NCBI GenBank assembly: GCA_963575745.1
Contig: CAUYUJ010022398.1
Span: forward strand, 60,195 to 124,194
Origin: Prorocentrum cordatum
Lineage: Eukaryota > Sar > Dinophyceae > Prorocentrales > Prorocentraceae
Length of the DNA: 64,000 bases
Direction of reading: 5' to 3'
Position 1 is the stretch's first letter; the number at the start of each line of letters is the position of its first letter. The notes beneath the pieces were generated by a model. It saw only the letters and a list, made by a program, of their open reading frames with translations, searched no databases and was not told where the DNA came from. The position numbers and the translations under genes are program-made. Of the stretch, positions 20,869 to 29,579 are shown piece after piece.

Positions 20869-23710
20869 CGCCACGGCTGGCAGTGCGAAGATGGCCCACG
20901 CCTACACCAAAGCAGCAGAGCGCAGCCATCTGGAGGACATCCTAGAGCACGAGGGCCAGGTCATCAACCACCCGCAGCAGCTGGTGGACTTGCGCAAAGA
21001 AGCATGGCAACGCAGGTGGACACGAGATGCGCAGAAGGCCGAGAGGATCCAAGAGGCGCTGGCCAAGCTGAGGCAGGCTGCCCTGGCCCAAGAGAATGCC
21101 CCCGAGCCCATCAGCAAGGACATCATAGGCTCCATCATCCAGCACCTGAAGAGCAATGCAGGCCAAGGAGCGGACTGGTGGAGGGCTCCAGAGCTCAAGG
21201 CCATGGGAGCCCAGGGGCTGGAAGACTTCGTGCAGTGCCTGACCAGCTGTGAGCAACGAGCAGCCTGGCCGTGGCAATTCTACCTGGTGCTGGAGCTGCT
21301 GCTGGGTAAAAAGCCAGGGATCGGGGGAGAGCGCCCCATCGGCCCCATGCCAATGCCGTACCGTATCTGGAGCGCAGCCAGGGGGCCCATAGTAGCCACC
21401 TGGAGTAAGGCAGCGGCGGGCTTCTGGGATACGGCAGTAGCTGGCTCCTCAGCGCTACGAGTGGCAATGCACAGACTTATGAGGGCAGAAGCCGCCACGG
21501 AGATGGGCTTTCATGCAGCAGGAGTGTTCTACGACGCGGCAAACTTCTACGACAACATAGGCCTCGACCAGCTGATCGAGAAGGCCAGTGCCCTCCAGTA
21601 CCCGTTGCTGCCGCTGGCAATGGCCGTGCAGATGTACCTTGCGCCCAGGGCCATCATGGCCCACAGCCTCTTCTCGGACATCTTTGAGCCTGCCAACAGC
21701 ATGGTAGCAGGCTGTGGCCAAGCGGTAGACCTCACCAGACCGCTCTTGTATGGTATCCTGGATGCAGCGCACAGGCACCATATCTTCGTCGTCATGCAGC
21801 AGTACCTGGACGACTTGGCCCTGCAGGTAGAGGGCGCGCGGCGGCAGGTCATTGACCAGATCAAGCACGTGGCGGCGCTGGTGCACGATGGTTTCAAGCA
21901 GCTCGCGATCCCCATCTCAGTCAAGACGGCAGTGGTGGCCTCGGACAAGGACCTCCAGGCAGAAGTCGCCAGCATCCTGGACAGCCTGGGCACCCCCAAC
22001 AAGCAACCAGGGGTAGTGCGCGACCTCGGCGTGGACACCAGCCTTGGGAAGCAACTGCGGCGACCCACCCATGCCGCGCGCCAGGCCAAGGCCAAGCAGA
22101 GGGTGGCCAAGCTCAGGGACCTGGCGAAGACGGACGCCAGAGGCGCGGCAAAGGTCTATGCAGCAGGTGCCTACTGCCAGCAGGCTTGGGACTTACCAGC
22201 GCACGGCATCACGCCCACGGAGGCGAAGTTGGTCAGGGCAACGGAGGCAGCGCTCCTCACAGGCGGACACAAGGCTGGACGCTGCACGTCCACCATCCTC
22301 CTGATCCAGAGGGGTATGCAAGAGGCAGTAACCCGAGCCATCGGCGACCAGATCAAGCAGTTCTGGCTCACCGTAGTCGACCACCCGACGGAGCTCAAGA
22401 GGTACCAGAGGGGCTGGCTCCTGCTCTACGCCAAGCTGGGCGCCCTGGAACCCAACCGCAGGTGGCAGCAGGTCAAGGGGCCCATGGCAGGGGTCATTGT
22501 GCAGTTGCTTGGGTTAGGCTGGATACCGCGACGCCTGGACAGCTGGATCAGCCCAGCAGGTGACGAGTGGGCCTACAAGCCAGATGACATTCCCCACTTC
22601 GGCGCGCTCCTGCATGAGGTCCAGCAGGGCGCGCAGCAGCAGCTCTGGCAGCAGGCAGCTGGTCATCGCAGTGGAGAAGGACTTCAGGCTGGAGGCGACC
22701 TCTATCAGCTGCAGCGCCACCTGAGAAGAAGGATGCGTAAAGGACAGCACGCAGAGGCAGCAATGCTGGAGGCCATAGCGGTGGCAGGCATCTGGGCCAG
22801 GGAGCGTCGCAGGGCGGCCAACCTCAACCAAGAAGGCGATGACACCTGCGCGAGATGCGGCGAGGCGATAGAGACAGAGGAACACCGCTACTACGCCTGC
22901 CCTGCCAACGCAGAAATAGGGCACAGCAATGACACCGACCTGGCGAAGAAGGCGAAGGACGCGCTGGACCAGCGGCAGGACCTGCATTTCTGGCTCCGAG
23001 GCATCCCGCCAGCGGCCTGGGCAGCCAAGGTCGACCCAGACGAGGACGCGGCGAAGGCGGCGCAGATCTTCTGCACCAGTGAAGAGGCACAAGCTGCAGC
23101 CCAGTCAGGGCACAAGGTGCGAGCAGACTATGTTTTTACGGACGGCTCAGGTGGTGCAGGGGGAACGGCCAGGGACCCCCGCCTCAGACGCTGCGGCTGG
23201 GCAGTGGTGGCATTCAGGTTCGACGAACAAGGTCGTCCGCAGGAAGTGGCTGCCTGGTATGGCACAATCAGGGCACCGCACACGGTGCCACGGGCAGAGC
23301 TCACCGCCATGAGCAAAGCCATCGGCTACACCACGGCGGCGACAGCCAGGGGGCTAAACATAGTCAGCGATTGCAAATACGCCCTGGACGCACTCAAGCA
23401 GATCCAGGACCCTGAGGATCTGGACTACAGGAGCACGAACTACGACCTCTGGCTCCAGACGAAGCAGCAGCTACAGAACAGCACGGACACCATCATGGGC
23501 CACCACATCCCGAGCCACCCCATTGAGCACCCAACAGAGCTGGAGAGGTGGAATGGCCCCACCTGGTGGGTCATAGGTAACGAGATGGCGGACAAGTACG
23601 CAGGCTGGGGGGCGGAGCACGGAGCACTGGATCCAGCTATCATCGTGCAGCAGCAGATCAGATCACCATGGCGGTGCAGAACAGGCTGCTGGCCATCAAC
23701 ATGGCGGTGA
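20837..23710 (+). CDS. LINE A ORF2: reverse transcriptase-RNase H
   Basis: 957 codons, counting from the GTG at 20,837. The RT palm includes motif A at FYDAANFYD (D233), a GCGQAVDLTRP region and the YLDD box at residues 323-326. It makes cDNA at the nicked target. A C671-x2-C674-x8-H683-x4-C688 finger follows. RNase H is complete by motif: D769 (FTDGSGG), E821 (RAELTA), D845 (SDCKYAL) and D919 (NEMADKYAG). The start is uncertain; the frame opens at 20,807, so the protein may be made by frameshifting from ORF1. It ends 43 bases into ORF3. No internal stop is present, so the enzyme looks intact. Confidence 0.9.
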   Translation: MKKAYIHWVHDATAGSAKMAHAYTKAAERSHLEDILEHEGQVINHPQQLVDLRKEAWQRRWTRDAQKAERIQEALAKLRQAALAQENAPEPISKDIIGSIIQHLKSNAGQGADWWRAPELKAMGAQGLEDFVQCLTSCEQRAAWPWQFYLVLELLLGKKPGIGGERPIGPMPMPYRIWSAARGPIVATWSKAAAGFWDTAVAGSSALRVAMHRLMRAEAATEMGFHAAGVFYDAANFYDNIGLDQLIEKASALQYPLLPLAMAVQMYLAPRAIMAHSLFSDIFEPANSMVAGCGQAVDLTRPLLYGILDAAHRHHIFVVMQQYLDDLALQVEGARRQVIDQIKHVAALVHDGFKQLAIPISVKTAVVASDKDLQAEVASILDSLGTPNKQPGVVRDLGVDTSLGKQLRRPTHAARQAKAKQRVAKLRDLAKTDARGAAKVYAAGAYCQQAWDLPAHGITPTEAKLVRATEAALLTGGHKAGRCTSTILLIQRGMQEAVTRAIGDQIKQFWLTVVDHPTELKRYQRGWLLLYAKLGALEPNRRWQQVKGPMAGVIVQLLGLGWIPRRLDSWISPAGDEWAYKPDDIPHFGALLHEVQQGAQQQLWQQAAGHRSGEGLQAGGDLYQLQRHLRRRMRKGQHAEAAMLEAIAVAGIWARERRRAANLNQEGDDTCARCGEAIETEEHRYYACPANAEIGHSNDTDLAKKAKDALDQRQDLHFWLRGIPPAAWAAKVDPDEDAAKAAQIFCTSEEAQAAAQSGHKVRADYVFTDGSGGAGGTARDPRLRRCGWAVVAFRFDEQGRPQEVAAWYGTIRAPHTVPRAELTAMSKAIGYTTAATARGLNIVSDCKYALDALKQIQDPEDLDYRSTNYDLWLQTKQQLQNSTDTIMGHHIPSHPIEHPTELERWNGPTWWVIGNEMADKYAGWGAEHGALDPAIIVQQQIRSPWRCRTGCWPSTWR

Positions 23711-26700
23711 TGGTGGAGGACCCCAACAAGGCCCCTCAGCGTCCCAAGGCCAAGCGGCGAAAGCCGCAGACGGCGAGGGACAGGGCAGCCCAGCAGGGAC
23801 ACGACCTGCGAAAACTACATCCGCGATGGTGGTGTGCAACGTGCCGCAGTGGACCAGCCAAAGGACAAAGCATCAGAGACTGGTTGGCGGAGACGGGAAA
23901 ATGCCTCGGGAAGTACGGCGGCCACCAGGACCAGCACGGCAACGTCAGGCTCGACTTCAAGGCGGTGCAGATCGGCACGCAGGTGGTGCACGGCTCCCAC
24001 AAGACGCAGTACACCCATGGCTGGCTCTGGTGCGAGAAATGTGGCGGCACCAGCTACCTTGGGGACCACAAGAGCAGGATCGTGGCAGGAGTGGCAAGGA
24101 AGCTGGCAAGGCCATGTCAGCCCCCAACATCAGCAGGGAGGCGAGTCATGGAGAATATGCAGAGGGGCAAGCTGCCTAGAGGAGCTAAGCCAGCAGCAGA
24201 CCCAGCTGATGAGGGTCTCGACGAGATCACCATGCCAGGTGGCTTCAAGCTCGGCCTGAGCAGCCACGAGGTGATCGATCTGGACGGGGACAGCTCAGAG
24301 GCAGGGGACCCGCAGCCAGCTCCGCAGCAGCCGCCCAGCCATCCGTACTCTGTCGTCCACGCCAGCTTGAGGCTCGTCGACCACATGGAGGGCTACGCAG
24401 AGCTGTGGATGAACATGGTCGACCAAGAGGTCTGGGACGACATGGACGACTGGATGGAGCACTGCGTACCGTACCTCTTGGCCATCACCAATGTGGGTGG
24501 CAGAACGGACACGCAAGAGCAGACCAGGGCCGTCACCGTGCAGGAGATCCAGCAGATAAAGGACTTCTGCGAAGAAGTCTGGCGCAACACGCACCGCACG
24601 CGACGGAGGCTCATGACCAGGATGCTTACCCTCCCGCATGGCACATGGCAGCAGGCAGCTAGAGTGCACATGGACGCCTTCCACAACAGAAGGAACAACA
24701 TCATAGCGCACAGCATCCCCAGCAGTGAGCGCAGGCCGCTGCCGAGAACAGCGGAGGCCAGCCGAGAGTGGTCACCAGAGAACCTGGACGATGATGACTC
24801 GACCCCAGACAGTGAAGCCCCAGAGCTGGAGGGTGAGCCGAGCAGCCAGGAGATGGAGACCATGGCGGGACCTGATCAGAGGCACGACGCCAACAGCCTG
24901 ATGCAGACGGCAGTGCAGGTGGCAGTAACGCTGACCAAGCCAGTGGGGCCCGACCTGATGAAGTTCGTGAGCGAAGCTGACGAGGCCGGCTTGCTCCACC
25001 CAAGGCTTCGACACAACAAAGGAGAAGCCGACCAGGACCCCGAGCAGGAGGTGGCGTGGCTCGAGAGGAACAGGCTCGAGCAGCTCATGCAGTCGCTGGC
25101 AGGCTGTTGGAGCCAGAAAGAGGGCGAGCTGGGCTGGCCATCGTGGCAGGCCGCGTGCGTGCCCCATGTGATGAGGGCGCTGCAGACTGGAGTCTATCAG
25201 AGGCTTTTCAGCCACGCGTCAGGGACGAGCCGCCAGCGCAGCCAGCGCCGAGAGGCGGAGGAGATCTGCCGCCTGGCATGGCTCAACAGCGGAGAGGAGC
25301 GCAGACAGATCCAGCAGCAGGACCCGAAGGAGGCAGAGCGGCGCAGAGCAACGGCTGAGCAGATCCTGGGCGTGACTGAGCTAGAAGCGAGGAGCCGCAG
25401 CCCGCGACCACAAGCAGCAGGGCGAGAACCAAGCAGGGCTCCAGCCACACAGCCGAGGAGGCCCCTGTGCGGAGAGGGGACAGGCCACCAAGGACCCCTG
25501 CGCGGCGAGGGGTTAGGCCGGGGAGGACACCAGCGTGGCGAGGGGTTAGGCCGCAGCCCTGCGCCAGACGGGATGCAGAGGGGTGCCCGTCCCCCACCAG
25601 CAGGACGCAGCACCAAGGACATGGCAGACCTCGACCACTTCCCTGAAGAGGAGAACAGAGAGGACAGCCCCCAGCAGGACGAAGACAAGCAGTGCAGCGA
25701 TGACAACCACCAGCAGTTCCCAGATGCACAGCACAGCATAGGGTACCACCTGGCAGACCGCAGAGGACCCCAGCGTGGCGAGGGGTTAGGCCACGGAGGA
25801 CCCCAGCGCGGTGAGGGGTTAGACCGCAGATCCAAAGACAAGCAGAGGATCGAGGCGGAGGTCCCTGACGAGCCCAGTGAGCATGACGCGGACGTCTTGA
25901 CCAACAGTGTGGTAGACAGGACCTCGCAACTAACAGAGCGGACCCATACCCTGGGAAACCGACAGACTGAACGCGAGGGGGAGGGCTTGGCCCGCGGATG
26001 CCACGTGAACCGCGAACACAGCGAGAGGCACAGTCGGGGGACCTCGCCTCAGCCAGTGTGCAGCAGCACCGAGGATGGGGACAGTACGAGACTCGGCGAT
26101 CCCCCGCGTGGCGAGGGGTTAGGCCACAAACCAGCGCAGCCTGAGAAGGCGGCAGACTACGACGATACAGACCTGCAGCGGGACTTGAATAAGATCGTCG
26201 GCGACCCACCCCAGCGCGGTGAGGGGGTAGACCGCAAGGCACCCCTGCGTGGCGAGGGGTTAGGCCACGGAAATCCCCTGCGCGATGAGGGGGCAGGCCG
26301 CAGGACCAAAGGCAAGCAGAGGCTTGAGGCGGAAGCCTATGACGTGCCCAATGAGCAAAACGCGGACCTTTTGACCAACAGTGTGGTAGACAGGACCTCG
26401 CAACTAACAGAGCGGACCCAAACCCTGGGAAACCGACAGTCTGAACGCGAGGGGGAGGGCACGGCCCGCGGATACCACGTGAACCGCGAACACAGTGAGT
26501 GGCAAAGTTGTGGGGCCCCGCCCGAGCCAGGGGGCAGCAGCACCGAGGATGGGGACAGTGCAAGACGCGGCGTACCCCCGCGCGGTGAGGGGTTAGACCG
26601 CAGCAGGCCCCAGCGCGGCGGGGGGTTAGGCCACGGAGTGCCCCAGCGCGGTGAGGGGTTAGACCGCAACGATCCCCAGCGCGGCGAGGGGTTAGGCCAC

Positions 26701-26853
26701 GGAGGACCCCACAGAGGAGAGGGGACAGACAGCAGCAGGCCCCCGCGTGGCGAGGGGTTAGGCCACAAGGGACCCCAGCTCGGTGAGGGGTTAGACCGCA
26801 ACAGGCCCCTGCGTGGCGATGGGGTTAGGCCACGAAGCACCCCAGCGCGGTGA
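23668..26853 (+). CDS. LINE A ORF3: tail protein with GEGL repeats
   Basis: 1,061 codons from a real ATG. Residues about 50-170 carry Cys pairs (WWCATC and WLWCEKC with His between), a likely zinc-binding tail as in other LINEs. Two copies of the CVP/C-x3-W domain follow: C266/C301/W305 and C497/C534/W538. After about residue 590 come 11-residue units of the type PQRGEGLGH and PQRGEGLDR, interrupted by a ~97-residue duplicated block (25,833 and 26,307). The frame ends early: an extra base near 26,820 shifts it, and a second extra C at 26,872-26,877 follows. The repeat frame then stays open to a TGA at 27,426-27,428. Function unknown. Confidence 0.75.
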   Translation: MAVQNRLLAINMAVMVEDPNKAPQRPKAKRRKPQTARDRAAQQGHDLRKLHPRWWCATCRSGPAKGQSIRDWLAETGKCLGKYGGHQDQHGNVRLDFKAVQIGTQVVHGSHKTQYTHGWLWCEKCGGTSYLGDHKSRIVAGVARKLARPCQPPTSAGRRVMENMQRGKLPRGAKPAADPADEGLDEITMPGGFKLGLSSHEVIDLDGDSSEAGDPQPAPQQPPSHPYSVVHASLRLVDHMEGYAELWMNMVDQEVWDDMDDWMEHCVPYLLAITNVGGRTDTQEQTRAVTVQEIQQIKDFCEEVWRNTHRTRRRLMTRMLTLPHGTWQQAARVHMDAFHNRRNNIIAHSIPSSERRPLPRTAEASREWSPENLDDDDSTPDSEAPELEGEPSSQEMETMAGPDQRHDANSLMQTAVQVAVTLTKPVGPDLMKFVSEADEAGLLHPRLRHNKGEADQDPEQEVAWLERNRLEQLMQSLAGCWSQKEGELGWPSWQAACVPHVMRALQTGVYQRLFSHASGTSRQRSQRREAEEICRLAWLNSGEERRQIQQQDPKEAERRRATAEQILGVTELEARSRSPRPQAAGREPSRAPATQPRRPLCGEGTGHQGPLRGEGLGRGGHQRGEGLGRSPAPDGMQRGARPPPAGRSTKDMADLDHFPEEENREDSPQQDEDKQCSDDNHQQFPDAQHSIGYHLADRRGPQRGEGLGHGGPQRGEGLDRRSKDKQRIEAEVPDEPSEHDADVLTNSVVDRTSQLTERTHTLGNRQTEREGEGLARGCHVNREHSERHSRGTSPQPVCSSTEDGDSTRLGDPPRGEGLGHKPAQPEKAADYDDTDLQRDLNKIVGDPPQRGEGVDRKAPLRGEGLGHGNPLRDEGAGRRTKGKQRLEAEAYDVPNEQNADLLTNSVVDRTSQLTERTQTLGNRQSEREGEGTARGYHVNREHSEWQSCGAPPEPGGSSTEDGDSARRGVPPRGEGLDRSRPQRGGGLGHGVPQRGEGLDRNDPQRGEGLGHGGPHRGEGTDSSRPPRGEGLGHKGPQLGEGLDRNRPLRGDGVRPRSTPAR

Positions 26854-27305
26854 GGGGTTAGACCGCAGCAGCCCCCCAGCGTGGCGAGGGGTTAGGCCAC
26901 GGCATTCCCCAGCGCGGTGAGGGGTTAGACCGCATCGACCCCCAGTGTGGCGAGGGGTCAAGCCACGATGGGCCCCAGCGCGGTGAGGGGTTAGACCGCA
27001 ACAGACCCCAGCGCGGCGAGGGGTTAGGCCACCACGGAGCACCCCAGCGCGGTGAGGGGTTAGACCGCAACAGGCCCCTGCGTGGCGAGGGGTTAGGCCA
27101 CGGAGCGCCCCAGCGCGGTGAGGGGTTAGACCGCAGCAGCCCCCAGCGTGGCGAGGGGTTAGGCCACGAGTATCCCCAGCGCGGTGAGGGGTTAGACCGC
27201 ACCGACCCCCAGCGCGGCGAGGGGTTAGGCCACGGAGGACCCCTGCGCGGCGAGGGGTTAGGCCGCAACGCGCCCCAGCGTGGCGAGGGGTTAGGCCACA
27301 GCTCT
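25490..27305 (+). repeat. 33-bp coding minisatellite (GEGL repeats)
   Basis: About 33 units with the core GGCGAGGGGTTAGGCCAC alternating with GGTGAGGGGTTAGACCGC, mostly 30-36 bases apart in multiples of three. The phase is kept throughout except at two single-base insertions, so the array evolved as protein. Long minus-strand ORFs (NPSPRWG repeats) across it are its mirror. Confidence 0.92.
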
Positions 27306-27428
27306 GCGCCAGGCAGGGCGATCGAGAACGCCCATGAGTCCAGGGACCAGCAGCCAGGGCGGTCCCTGGAAGAGCGCAGGGCGGAGGAGCGGCCGCGGCC
27401 GTCCATCAGGCTGCTCCTCAAGCTCTGA

Positions 27429-27610
27429 GTGGGCAGCGGCAGCATTTCTTCAGACTGCCGCTGCTCTCGGGGCGACTCCATGAGTCACAGAGTGGCGGCA
27501 GTAAGACGCCGTGAGATGAGGCCGCTGGCCCACCCCGCCTCGGGCCTTTCGGCCCGCGCGGAGTGACGAGACCAGGGGCACCCACTCGCGGGCGGGTACA
27601 CGCGGGTTTA
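27429..27610 (+). promoter_or_regulatory. LINE A 3' untranslated region with stem-loops
   Basis: Stem 1 is GCAGCGGCAG (27,433-27,442) with CTGCCGCTGC (27,455-27,464) around a 12-base loop. Stem 2 is CGGGCC-TTTC-GGCCCG at 27,541-27,556. LINE 3' stem-loops are often recognised by their own RT; that role is inferred here. Confidence 0.5.
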
Positions 27611-27611
27611 A

Positions 27612-27780
27612 AACTCCTCCTCCTCCTCCTCCTCCTCCTCCTCCTCCTGCTCCTCGTCCTCCTGCTCCGCGTCCTCCTGCTCGTCGTCCTCGTCGTCGCG
27701 TCGTCGTCCTCCTCCTCCTCCTCCTCCTCCTCCTCCTCCTCCTCCTCCTCCTCCTCCTCCTCCTCCTACTCCTCTTCTTC
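27612..27780. repeat. (TCC)n microsatellite 3' of LINE A
   Basis: TCC arrays with CTGCTCGTCC interruptions. Confidence 0.95.
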
Positions 27781-28288
27781 AAACGCCGTCAGGGCCACAT
27801 CCCAGGTCGGGCGAGCCAGCGGGGCCAGCCCTGGGCTCGCTGTCTCGCTCCTGAGTTGCGGCATCCTCGGGCCCCTGGGACGCCGAAGGCTCGGCGGAGG
27901 CCGACCTGGAGGAGGCGCATCCGAAGCAAGGGGATCACACTCTGCACGAGATTTCTCTCTAGGCTGATGTCGGGCATGTCCCTCCACAGGAGGAATAGTC
28001 ACGAATTGTAGAACGGTTAGTCCGGTGATGCGGTTTCGTGCTCTTTTGACTTTTTTTTTAGGGGGGAACTCTTTTTCATTTGTCTATTGAGATCCGCCTG
28101 TAGGCGGACATGCCCGACCCAACCTTAGGCCCGCTCCTGCTGTTCAGCCTGGGTTTGACCCATGCGTGGGGCGACTCAGCGAAGGTCTGGCCCACTGCGC
28201 CAGGCGTGGGGCGGTGACTGGAAGGCGGGACATGAGCTGCCCTCCCGTGCCGTGCGTTTGAAGCTCTAGTTCGTGGAAACGTACCGTG
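27781..28288. other. No recognised gene
   Basis: GC-rich sequence. A 24-base segment CCGCCTGTAGGCGGACATGC at about 28,094 is nearly repeated at 47,142-47,165. Confidence 0.55.
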
Positions 28289-28450
28289 GAAACTTATGCC
28301 AAGAAACACCCTGCTCGCCTCCAGGGTGCCCTGGGTTTCTTGGGTTTCGATTATTTTCTTATATATGGAAAGCGTGACGTTCCCATTTCAAAATTCAATA
28401 GACGTCCTGGGGTCTCAGGGTTTGGGTTCTTGTGGAAGGTTTCTTCTGGT
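28289..28450. repeat. Dispersed repeat P4, copy 1
   Basis: Starts GCCAAGAAACACCCTGCT, contains GCGTGACGTTCCCA, AAAATTCAATAGACGTCCTG and TTCTTGTGGA-GGTTTCTT. Copy 2 with the same landmarks is at 63,566-63,725. Confidence 0.8.
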
Positions 28451-28879
28451 TGGGCCCCTACTGCAAGAATCCATCATGCCGGAACTGGGGTTTTGCCGAC
28501 GTTTTCTGACGAGCGCGTCCTGAACTTTGACGGTCCAGTTATCATGGGACGTTTGCAGCGGGAGCCCTCGTCAAATTCCAGATTGGTTCTCGTCAGCTTC
28601 ATGATGGCTCATGCCAGCCCGAGTCCCCCGAACCCGAGTCTTACGGCTCTTAGACTCTAGTCGGCACTTCGGACTCCATGGCACATCGGTCCGACCGGAA
28701 AGACTGCAAATGCACTGAAGACATTTCCAGATGCCATCATGTAATTTGTATGCGAACCACCTGCACTCCCGACGCATGTGTATTTCATCTATGCCTGACA
28801 CACGTGACCGTTGACTCATGTTATTAAACGTAGACCCACGAAACTCGCCGACGTCAATTTTTGAGGTCACCCAAGAGTA

Positions 28880-29400
28880 GCCAGTGACTGAAGCATGCTC
28901 AACATGGCGCCTAGCCTGGCGAATCCTCAGAAGCCCAAGAACGGGTGAGCGTAGTCAAGACTGAAGTTGTAATTGTATCCCTGCACGTGCACTGCGGAGG
29001 CCATGAACCCGTCGAGCGATTCCCTCCCCTCAGCGCAGAAGGGCGCTGCTTCGGAGTTCTTGCCGAACATCCTGTGAACATTGCGGTGGCCCAAGCACCA
29101 CCATTGCGTCGCCTCCCTCGCAGGCCTCCGCCACCGCACTGGAAGACGCCGCCTTGCCCGTGCCACGAGAAACGCTGTCCAAGTACTACCATTTCTGAGA
29201 TCGAAACTTCTTCGCCCACTGCGAACGAGAGTGGCACCCTGCATAAGTCTCAGCCAGGCCTAGCAGAACGTACTTGGACACGCTACCTGAATGTCCGACG
29301 TAACCCCATGACTTCGGACCAAGGCCCGTCACATTGCTGAAGCCGATTGTGAAGTCCTTGTCGCACTGCGCGCTGGCGCTGGTGCTAGGCTGGACCACCT
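28880..29400 (-). pseudogene. LINE E endonuclease fragment
   Basis: FTIGFSNVTGLGPKSWGYV matches the first endonuclease strand of LINE A (DFFNVTTWGPQAQGYL). LLGLAETYAGCH holds the catalytic Glu, as in LINE A IIGIAEHH. After a frame change, VHVQGYNYNFSLDYAHP fits the next strands. No GDFN box is seen, so the domain is incomplete. Confidence 0.6.
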
Positions 29401-29579
29401 CCGATGATGAGGCGCAGGATGACGATGTTGAAGCAATTGAGCCCTGCTGTTGACCATCATGGTATGCGCGACTCTGAAGGTGAGGAAGTGGCCGCCGTTG
29501 AATTTACTGCCTCAGTAGACTACGAAGGGGTGGCCGCCGCTGAACTCGTTCCTCCGCCACGTAGATGTCACGGTGGTAT

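Larger units (their letters stand above)
17763..27610 (+). mobile_element. LINE A, large near-intact non-LTR retrotransposon
   Basis: Three long overlapping plus-strand ORFs encode an endonuclease, an RT with all core motifs and RNase H, and a zinc-finger/repeat tail. They lie in frames 1, 2 and 1, with overlaps of 32 and 43 bases. No LTRs are visible. The 3' untranslated part has two stem-loops and stops at a TCC array. The order and the RNase H domain point to an RNase H-bearing LINE group. Compared with the other copies in the window it is young, with few disabling changes. The 5' end is uncertain; 17,763 is simply the end of the GGA array. Confidence 0.85.

Noticed and set aside
25283-27481. 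Minus-strand ORFs with NPSPRWG or RHAGV repeats (up to 426 codons)
   Set aside because: They lie opposite the phase-conserved GEGL repeat of LINE A ORF3, which carries the coding signal.
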